Assembly: GCF_004348535.1 (NCBI RefSeq)
Contig: NZ_SMJX01000048.1
Coordinates: forward strand, 1-38,998
DNA length: 38,998 nucleotides
Source of the DNA: Actinomadura sp. KC216
Lineage (GTDB): Bacteria > Actinomycetota > Actinomycetes > Streptosporangiales > Streptosporangiaceae
Direction of reading: 5' to 3'
The stretch's first letter is position 1. Each line of letters opens with the position of its first letter. Positions 33,011 through 38,998 of this stretch are shown here, piece after piece. A program made the translations under genes and the position numbers. Under the pieces are notes generated by a model, which worked only from the letters and a program-made list of their open reading frames with translations, was not told the DNA's origin and made no database searches.

Positions 33011-33393
33011 CGTCGACTCCTCAAATGTCTGATTGGCCAGGATTCTACGGTTTCGTCACCCAACATGTCAGGAACCCACGAGCGAGGAGGCGACCTGAAC
33101 CGGTCGTCCTCACCTCGGTGGCCGGGCGTTGCCGACAACGGCCGTCCCCGCCGTGCAGCGGCTGCGACGTGGGCAGATCCCGAGAGTTTCGTCGCACGGC
33201 CCCTGGTCGCGATGGGCCCTGTTCTCCGTTCACGCGTCCGCGCCAAGCCTCGCTCGCGCGGACGGCGGCGCACAGGTTAGGTTCACGTTCCGCCGACAAT
33301 TCGGGCTCACCCGGAAAGCGCACAATGGCCATTGAGTGAACGCGCGCACCCCTGACTCGCGATAATGGCCGCTCCGGGTGAATTGGGGGATCC
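33011..33393. other. Divergent intergenic region between DUF574 and NACHT-LRR genes
   Basis: No convincing gene. It should hold promoters in both directions. A GATAAT at 33361-33366, 28 bp before the NACHT GTG, could be a -10 box; TTGAGT at 33332 is too far to be its -35. I see no clear palindromic operator. Confidence 0.4.
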
Positions 33394-36300
33394 GTGTCCG
33401 TCGAGGTCGCAGCGCTGCGGGTAGGTGGTTCAGTCGCGCAGTTGGCCGTCGGACGGTGGCTCGCCGGGCACACCACCAGGAACGAAGCCGGTAAGGACCT
33501 CATCGAGCTGATCAAGACCGGGTTCCCGGACGAGATCAAGCGGCGGCGCGTCCACCGGCAGATAGACGGCATCGCCGATTCGGTCGCCGAACGGATCCTC
33601 ACCTTCGCCGGGCACGAATTCGGCGGCCTCACCGATGGGGACCGGCAGGCCGCCCTCCACGAAGTCGTCAGAACGCTTGAGCAAGCCGATCTTTCCGACG
33701 ACGCACTGTTCGCCGCAGACGCCGATCCCGTGAAGCTGGCGCGGGGCCTCCGGTCCCGGTTGTCGGTCCGCGGGGCCGAATTCGAGCTGGGTGAGGCTGG
33801 AGCCCGCCTGTACGAGGTCACGCTGGACGAATGCTGCGACTGCCTGGCCCGCATCATCATTCATCTGCCGCAGTTCGGGCCGCGTGCGTCCGTCGAAGCG
33901 TTGGGACGGCTGAGCGGCCTATCAGAGCAGGTGGACGCCGTTTTGGCCCGCCTTCCAGTGCGGACGCTCGATGCTCCCGAAGGCGAGTCAGACGATGACG
34001 AGTTCACCCGCCGCTACCTGGCTTCGATCAGCGAGTCACTCGACACGCTCGAATTGTTCGGCGTTCGGTTCGAGCGGTTCACCCGTCCGCAGACAACGCT
34101 CAGCGTCGCCTACATCAGCCTGAACGTCTCCGACGATGGAAAACGCGCTCGCAGAGCCGCCTCGGCACGGGCCGTTCCCGTCAGCGAATGGCGTGACGAG
34201 GACACGCCAGGTGCCGTGCGGGTAGAGAGTGCGCTTCGCGATAAGCGTCTGATGCTGCTGCGCGGCGAGGCGGGCGGCGGCAAGAGCACCCTCCTGCGCT
34301 GGCTCGCCATCACGGCCGCGCGGGGCTCGTTCTGCGGTCCATTGAGCGACTGGAACGGGTGCGTTCCGTTCCTCATCAAGCTGCGCAGCCACGCCGGAGG
34401 ACCACTGCCTCGTCCGGAGGAATTCATCGACGACGTCGCCGGCAACCTCGCCGGGCTGATGCCGCGCGGCTGGGCGCACCGCCGCCTGGCATCCGGACGG
34501 GCCCTGCTCCTCGTGGACGGCGTGGACGAGGTCACGATCGCCCAACGGCAGGTCGTCAGGTCCTGGTTGAAAGACATCGTCGCCCAGTTCCGCGACATCC
34601 GGATCGTGGTCACGTCCCGTCCGGCCGCCGCAGGTTCCGATTGGCTCCGCGCAGAAGGTTTCGCGATGGCCTTCCTCGAACAGCTGACCCCGGCGGACGT
34701 CCGGACGCTCGTCCAACACTGGCACACCGCCGTCCGCGAGTGCCCGGACCTGCCGTGCCCGCCGGAACGACTGCCCTCGTACGAGGGACGCCTGCTGGCA
34801 CGGCTGGAAGCGGCCCCCCACCTGCGGACGCTCGCGTCCAGCCCCCTGCTCGCCGCCATGCTGTGCGCGCTCAACCTCGACCGCGAAGCGCTCCCCCGCA
34901 ACCGCATGGGCCTCTACGCGGCGGCCCTCGAAATGCTTCTGGAAACACGGGACACCAAGCGCGGCATCCCGAGCAGTCTCGAACGAGACCAGAAGATCCG
35001 CATATTGCAGGACATCGCCTGGCATCTCTCCACCAGCGCCCGCGTCGAGCTGCCCAAGTCGATGGTCGAACGGCTCGTGGACGATCGGCTGGCGTCCATG
35101 CCGCAGGTCGGCGTACCCCCGAGCGCGGTCTTGGACGAACTGCTCCAGCGCAGCGGCATTCTCCGTGAGCCGGTGCCGGGACGCATCGACTTCGTGCACC
35201 GGACCGTCCAGGAGTACCTCACCGCCAAGCAGGCCGCCGATCTGGGCGACATGGAGCTCCTCGTCCAGAACGCGCACCGCGACACGTGGCGCGAGACCGT
35301 CGTCATGGCCGCGGGCCACGCCAACGAGCCGCTGAGGCATGAACTCCTCACCGGCATCCTGGACCGCGCCCGAGCCGAGGGAAAGCACGTCCGGGTCCTG
35401 AAACTGCTCGCCGTCGCCTGCTTGGAGACGCTCCCGTCCGTCCCGGACGACCTTCGCAAAGACCTCGATCGTTGCCTGGACGACCTCGTCCCGCCCCGTA
35501 ACGAAGCCTCAGCGCGCTCCCTGGCCACCGCGGGCGAACCCGTCCTAGCCCGGCTCCCCGAGACCCTGGACGGTCTCGGCCCGGGGGCCGCGGCGGCGAC
35601 GGTGCAGGCGGCCTGGCTCATCAACGGACCGGCGGCCCTGGACATCCTGGCGCGGTACGCCTCTGACAACCGTCCGCGCGTACGAGAGCAGCTGGTCAAC
35701 GCATGGGACTACTTCGACGCCGACGAGTTCGCCCAGAAGGTCCTCGCACGGTCTCCCGCGGCCACAGACCTCACCCTGTTCCACAAGCCCCGGCAGGTGG
35801 CGGCCCTCGACAAGTTGCCCCCGCTCACGGATCTGTACGTCTACATGGAGGAGATCAGCGATTTCGGATTCCTCGCCGCGCATGCCGAGACGCTGGTCTC
35901 CCTGAACCTCTTCTCCGGACGGACGATGGCGGATCCGGCGCTCCTTCCCTCGCTCCCGGCACTGCGCGGGTTCGGATTCGGGTTCCCCGGGCTGACGAAC
36001 CTCGGCGTCCTGGACGGCCTGCCGCCACTCGACCGGCTCTTCCTCACCGAATCTGGAGGCATCGTCGACTACTCGCCGCTGCGGCGGCAGACCGAACTCA
36101 CCACTCTCTCGATGTTCGGCTGCTCCCACCTGACTGACCTCACCATACTGCTCCCCCTACTTGGACGACTGCGCGCGTTGGGCATCAGCGGCTCGAAACT
36201 CGCTGGCGACGGTTTGGAGGCGATCCGGGATCAAGCCCCCGGCCTCCATGCCCTCTGGGTGGACTACTGCGACTGGGTGAGCGACCTCAGCCCACTCGGC

Positions 36301-36657
36301 GGTATCCCCCTGACGGACCTCCAGCTCGACGGATGCAGGCACGTGACCGACTTCGCTCCGCTCTCTTCACTGACCGGTTTGGAGACCCTCGGCCTTAAGG
36401 AGACCTCGATCCAGGATCTTGAGCCGCTGCGGAGCCTCACCACCCTGAGGTCGCTGTTCCTCAACGGGTGTGATCGCCTCACAGATCTTCGGCCCATCGC
36501 CTCCCTACCGCGTCTGAAGGTCCTCGACCTGACGCGTGCCACACCTGGTCTCGATCTGTCGCCACTGGCGGCCAACCGCAAGCTCACCGTCCACATCGGC
36601 CCCGGGCAGGACGTGCGGGGGGCGGAGGCGCTGGGGCGGCGGTTGAAGGTTTCCTAG
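33394..36657 (+). CDS. NACHT NTPase with leucine-rich repeats (bacterial NLR)
   Basis: A 1087-residue STAND-type NTPase starting at a GTG preceded by GGGGG. Residues 1 to about 285 are a helical N-terminal domain with no nuclease or protease motif that I recognise. The NACHT module follows: Walker A GEAGGGKST (291-299), Walker B with the NACHT-type acidic pair LLLVDGVDEV (371-380), sensor VVTSRP (405-410), and the winged-helix motif DFVHRTVQEYLTAKQ (599-613). About 610-800 is helical; from about 805 to 1075 there are leucine-rich repeats of 22-24 residues (LTDLQLDGCRHVTDFAPLSS, then LETLGLKETSIQDLEPLRS). This matches bacterial NLR-like antiphage proteins (bNACHT/Avs relatives), with the LRR as presumed sensor. 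Confidence 0.88.
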   Translation: MSVEVAALRVGGSVAQLAVGRWLAGHTTRNEAGKDLIELIKTGFPDEIKRRRVHRQIDGIADSVAERILTFAGHEFGGLTDGDRQAALHEVVRTLEQADLSDDALFAADADPVKLARGLRSRLSVRGAEFELGEAGARLYEVTLDECCDCLARIIIHLPQFGPRASVEALGRLSGLSEQVDAVLARLPVRTLDAPEGESDDDEFTRRYLASISESLDTLELFGVRFERFTRPQTTLSVAYISLNVSDDGKRARRAASARAVPVSEWRDEDTPGAVRVESALRDKRLMLLRGEAGGGKSTLLRWLAITAARGSFCGPLSDWNGCVPFLIKLRSHAGGPLPRPEEFIDDVAGNLAGLMPRGWAHRRLASGRALLLVDGVDEVTIAQRQVVRSWLKDIVAQFRDIRIVVTSRPAAAGSDWLRAEGFAMAFLEQLTPADVRTLVQHWHTAVRECPDLPCPPERLPSYEGRLLARLEAAPHLRTLASSPLLAAMLCALNLDREALPRNRMGLYAAALEMLLETRDTKRGIPSSLERDQKIRILQDIAWHLSTSARVELPKSMVERLVDDRLASMPQVGVPPSAVLDELLQRSGILREPVPGRIDFVHRTVQEYLTAKQAADLGDMELLVQNAHRDTWRETVVMAAGHANEPLRHELLTGILDRARAEGKHVRVLKLLAVACLETLPSVPDDLRKDLDRCLDDLVPPRNEASARSLATAGEPVLARLPETLDGLGPGAAAATVQAAWLINGPAALDILARYASDNRPRVREQLVNAWDYFDADEFAQKVLARSPAATDLTLFHKPRQVAALDKLPPLTDLYVYMEEISDFGFLAAHAETLVSLNLFSGRTMADPALLPSLPALRGFGFGFPGLTNLGVLDGLPPLDRLFLTESGGIVDYSPLRRQTELTTLSMFGCSHLTDLTILLPLLGRLRALGISGSKLAGDGLEAIRDQAPGLHALWVDYCDWVSDLSPLGGIPLTDLQLDGCRHVTDFAPLSSLTGLETLGLKETSIQDLEPLRSLTTLRSLFLNGCDRLTDLRPIASLPRLKVLDLTRATPGLDLSPLAANRKLTVHIGPGQDVRGAEALGRRLKVS

Positions 36658-36948
36658 ACGCGCGTTGAGTTTTGAGGGCGCGCGGTGGTCTGCCTGGGGT
36701 GATGCAAGGGCGGGAGTCGGATGTCGCGTTTGTCACACTTCGTTGACCTCAAGCGGAGTCGAGGTCGGAGCCTGAAGGACGTGGAGCAGGGCGGTTCTGT
36801 CGCACCCCCTTGGAATACTCCCGGAACCTGCGGAGTTTAACGGTTCGCGAAAGTGTCAGTCGCTGCAGTATTTTGCGGCGGTACCCCCTTGAACCTGCCC
36901 ACGGTCCCTGCGTGCCCGCATGCGCGGGCCCCGACGATTGGATGAGAG
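36658..36948. other. Intergenic region upstream of the MFS gene
   Basis: No gene. It contains a spaced inverted repeat (36745-36766) and, at 36914-36929, a small hairpin GCCCGC-ATGC-GCGGGC just before the ribosome binding region of the transporter. A weak CGCGCG stem (36659-36684) follows the NACHT gene. Confidence 0.4.
36745..36766. promoter_or_regulatory. MerR-like operator, GACCTC-N10-GAGGTC
   Basis: Perfect 6-bp arms 10 bp apart follow a TTGACC that could be a -35 box, a layout like MerR-family promoters (TTGACCTC...GAGGT). A good -10 box is not evident, so the assignment is tentative. It lies about 185 bp before the MFS transporter. Confidence 0.35.
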
Positions 36949-38499
36949 TTGACCGCTCCCGCGTCTCCAACGACAGCGGACGGCCCGTTGAAGCAGCCCG
37001 GAGCCGATGGCGGGCTTGACCGTGGCGTGCTCGCCGTGGCCGGGGTCGTCATTCTCGGCGCCATCATGGCGATCCTGGACGTAACGGTCGTCAACGTGGC
37101 GATCAACGACCTGGCCAAGGAGTTCAACACCTCGCTGGCGACGATCCAGTGGGTCGCGACGGGTTACACGCTGGCGCTGGCCACCGTGATCCCGCTCACC
37201 GGCTGGGCCTCGGCGAGGTTCGGCACCAAGCGCCTCTACATGATCTCGATCGGCCTGTTCGTGGTCGGCTCGACGCTCGCAGGCTTCGCCTGGTCGGCGG
37301 AGTCGTTGATCGTGTTCCGCGTGCTGCAGGGCCTGGGCGGCGGCATGATCATGCCCGCCGCGATGACGATCATGACCCAGGCGGCGGGCCCGCAGCGGGT
37401 CGGCCAGGTGATGAGCATCGTCGGCGTGCCGATGCTGCTCGGCCCGATCCTCGGCCCGATCATCGGCGGCTACCTCGTCGACGACGTGTCGTGGCGTTGG
37501 ATCTTCTTCATCAACCTGCCGATCGGCATCATCGCGCTGGTGCTGGCGGGCAAGGTCCTCAAGCGGGACGAGCCCAAGCCGACCGAGCGGCTCGACTTCC
37601 TCGGGCTGATCCTGCTGTCGCCCGGCCTGGCGTCGCTGATCTACGGCGTGGCAAGGGGCGCCGAGTCCAAGGACTTCCTGAAGACGGAGCCGCTGATCTT
37701 CACGGTCGCCGGTGCGGTGCTGGTGCTCGGGTTCGTGTTCCGGGCGCTGAGCGCGAGCAACCCGCTGATCGACCTGCGGCTGCTGCGGCGCAAGTCGGTG
37801 GCGGCCGCGTCCGGCACGATGGTGCTGTTCATGGTCGCCTTCATGGGCGCGATGCTCCTGCTGCCGCTGTACTTCCAGACGGTGCGCGGCGAGGGCGCGA
37901 TGAACGCCGGTCTGCTGCTGGCCCCGCAAGGGCTCGGCGCGATGATCACGATGCCCATCGGCGGCAAGCTCACCGACCGGATCGGCCCTGGACGCGTCGT
38001 GCTGTTCGGCATGGTCGTGGTGGTCGCGTCCGTCGCGGGCTTCGCCGCGATCCTGGAGTCGGACACGTCCTACTGGGCGCTCGGCGGGGCGCTGTTCGTG
38101 ATGGGCCTCGGCATGGGCATGACGATGATGCCGACGATGGCCGCGGCCATCCAGACGCTCGTGCACGACGAGGTTCCGCGGGCCAGCACGATGCTGAACA
38201 TCATCCAGCAGGTGTCCGCGTCCATCGGCACCGCGATGATCTCGGTGCTGCTCGCCAACCAGCTCACGTCCAAGCTGGACGCGGCCGGTTTCGGCGGCGC
38301 GGGCGGCGGCGAGATCGGCAGCACCGAGAAGGTGCCGCCGGCGGTCATGGAGAAGATCGCGCCTCCGATGGCGGACGCGTTCCAGCACACGTACTGGTAC
38401 GCGGCGGGGCTGCTCGTCCTGGCGTTCCTGCCGGCGCTGCTGCTGCCGCGCAAGAAGCCGGAGACCAGCACGGCCGACACGCCGATGCCGATGCACTGA
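36949..38499 (+). CDS. MFS drug:proton antiporter, DHA2 family
   Basis: A 516-residue exporter of the 14-helix DHA2 (EmrB/QacA) family. I use the TTG at 36949, with GGATGAGAG upstream. Key motifs: the first helix with AIMAILDVTVVNVAIN (motif D1), GWASARFGTKRLYMISI (motif A), RVLQGLGGGMIMPAAMTI (motif B), GPILGPIIGGYLVDDVSWRWIFFINLPIG (motif C region) and GGKLTDRIGPGRVVLFG in the second half. Fourteen hydrophobic segments are apparent. The short C-terminal tail is Thr/Pro-rich. Substrates are probably hydrophobic drugs or cations; no regulator gene is adjacent, although the leader carries a MerR-like repeat. Confidence 0.9.
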   Translation: MTAPASPTTADGPLKQPGADGGLDRGVLAVAGVVILGAIMAILDVTVVNVAINDLAKEFNTSLATIQWVATGYTLALATVIPLTGWASARFGTKRLYMISIGLFVVGSTLAGFAWSAESLIVFRVLQGLGGGMIMPAAMTIMTQAAGPQRVGQVMSIVGVPMLLGPILGPIIGGYLVDDVSWRWIFFINLPIGIIALVLAGKVLKRDEPKPTERLDFLGLILLSPGLASLIYGVARGAESKDFLKTEPLIFTVAGAVLVLGFVFRALSASNPLIDLRLLRRKSVAAASGTMVLFMVAFMGAMLLLPLYFQTVRGEGAMNAGLLLAPQGLGAMITMPIGGKLTDRIGPGRVVLFGMVVVVASVAGFAAILESDTSYWALGGALFVMGLGMGMTMMPTMAAAIQTLVHDEVPRASTMLNIIQQVSASIGTAMISVLLANQLTSKLDAAGFGGAGGGEIGSTEKVPPAVMEKIAPPMADAFQHTYWYAAGLLVLAFLPALLLPRKKPETSTADTPMPMH

Positions 38500-38505
38500 G
38501 CCCAC

Positions 38506-38540
38506 CCCGCCGTCGCGGAGCACACCCCCGCGACGGCGGG
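38506..38540 (+). terminator. Hairpin terminator after the MFS gene
   Basis: A perfect 13-bp stem (CCCGCCGTCGCGG at 38506-38518 with CCGCGACGGCGGG at 38528-38540) around a 9-nt loop, beginning 7 bp after the stop. A second hairpin, GCCCGGCCGGG (38575-38585) with CCCGGCCGGGC (38597-38607), follows and may back it up. Confidence 0.85.
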
Positions 38541-38998
38541 AACGCTCACGAGAACGCGCCTGGCGCTTTTAAGGGCCCGGCCGGGACACCCGACGCCCCG
38601 GCCGGGCCGCGCGCCGTCCACGGCCCTCTCAAAGGCCCCCGGGACGCATCCAGCCCCCGAGCGTCCCAGACCCGGCCGGAGTGTCCGGCCCACGCCGACC
38701 GCCGGAAACCGCCCCAGGCCGGACGATCACAGGCCCCACCTGAGGCGTTGGCGGGCATTCCCCGGCCCATGCGTTGCAAGACGTTCGTTGGTCAGGGTTC
38801 ACTGCACCAATAGCCGTCTCAAGCGTTCACGGCACACTTTCCTGTCCAGGTGCGGCAGCGTCGCATCTCCGCAGCGTCACGTCCCACTGCCGCTACCTCC
38901 GGCAGCGGCGCGTGTTGGCGGTGGCGCGTCCTGCTGCTTTGCGTTCCGGGAGAGGTGCGTCGGTCACGGTGCGCCGGGTGCTGGGCGGGGTCGGTGGG
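38541..38998. other. Terminal 460 bp with no gene seen
   Basis: Apart from the second hairpin at 38575-38607, I see no coding-like frame, RNA gene or mobile-element end. Open frames on both strands here are Arg/Pro/Gly-rich and continue the shadow of the transporter gene. The next gene presumably lies beyond the window. Confidence 0.45.

Noticed and set aside
38575..38607. The GCCCGGCCGGG hairpin as an insertion-sequence end or attachment site
   Set aside because: No transposase, integrase, matching second copy or target duplication is present; it fits a second terminator stem.

Overview
The window is high-GC actinobacterial DNA with strong G/C third-position bias, frequent GTG starts and many short-overlap operons. 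Several families point to a filamentous actinomycete of the Streptosporangiales/Thermomonosporaceae type, Actinomadura-like (inference): two SAM-methyltransferases of the DUF574 family, an XRE/DUF5753 regulator overlapping a DUF397 gene with a divergent HATPase kinase-like gene (a WhiJ/AbaA-type cassette), and a leucine-catabolism cluster in the order known from Streptomyces. I saw no tRNA, rRNA, CRISPR array, insertion sequence or prophage.

Layout. 1-3340: poorly coding DNA with a degenerate ~110-bp tandem repeat, a probable frameshifted small gene, two small hypothetical genes (861-1864), then about 1.4 kb without a convincing gene, ending in a perfect 24-bp palindromic operator. 3345-7185: a cobalamin riboswitch followed by btuF-btuC-btuD-cbiZ (B12/corrinoid import and cobinamide salvage) and a hairpin terminator. 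7252-8616: a zinc-finger/coiled-coil protein. 8704-15654 and on to 16802: an acyl-CoA synthetase and a TetR regulator face a leucine/isovalerate degradation operon (carboxylase beta, biotinylated alpha, HMG-CoA lyase, acyl-CoA dehydrogenase); the divergent promoter carries a perfect GTTAAC-type palindrome. 17017-22435: three methyltransferases, a DUF4260 membrane protein preceded by paired GCTAA-N5-TTAGC sites, an NADH-dehydrogenase-like flavoprotein plus a MarR regulator sharing a GTTCG-N5-CGAAC operator, and a Tat-exported amidase. 22490-27891: a UvrA-like ABC protein, an AraC-glyoxalase pair, a HIT protein, a DUF1772 membrane protein and a lipoprotein.

27888-33010: an accessory-looking stretch with a chimeric pseudogene (DUF397 5' end joined to a truncated, frameshifted HAD-family gene), the DUF397/XRE/HATPase cassette, a secreted six-blade PLL-like propeller lectin, a phytanoyl-CoA-dioxygenase-family enzyme and a second DUF574 protein. 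33394-36657: a 1087-residue NACHT NTPase with C-terminal leucine-rich repeats, which has the architecture of a bacterial NLR (antiphage candidate). 36949-38499: a DHA2-family drug exporter with a strong terminator, then about 460 bp with no gene.

The most notable items are the NACHT-LRR protein, the chimeric DUF397/HAD remnant, the propeller made of two alternating blade types, and several operators whose sites are visible directly in the sequence.
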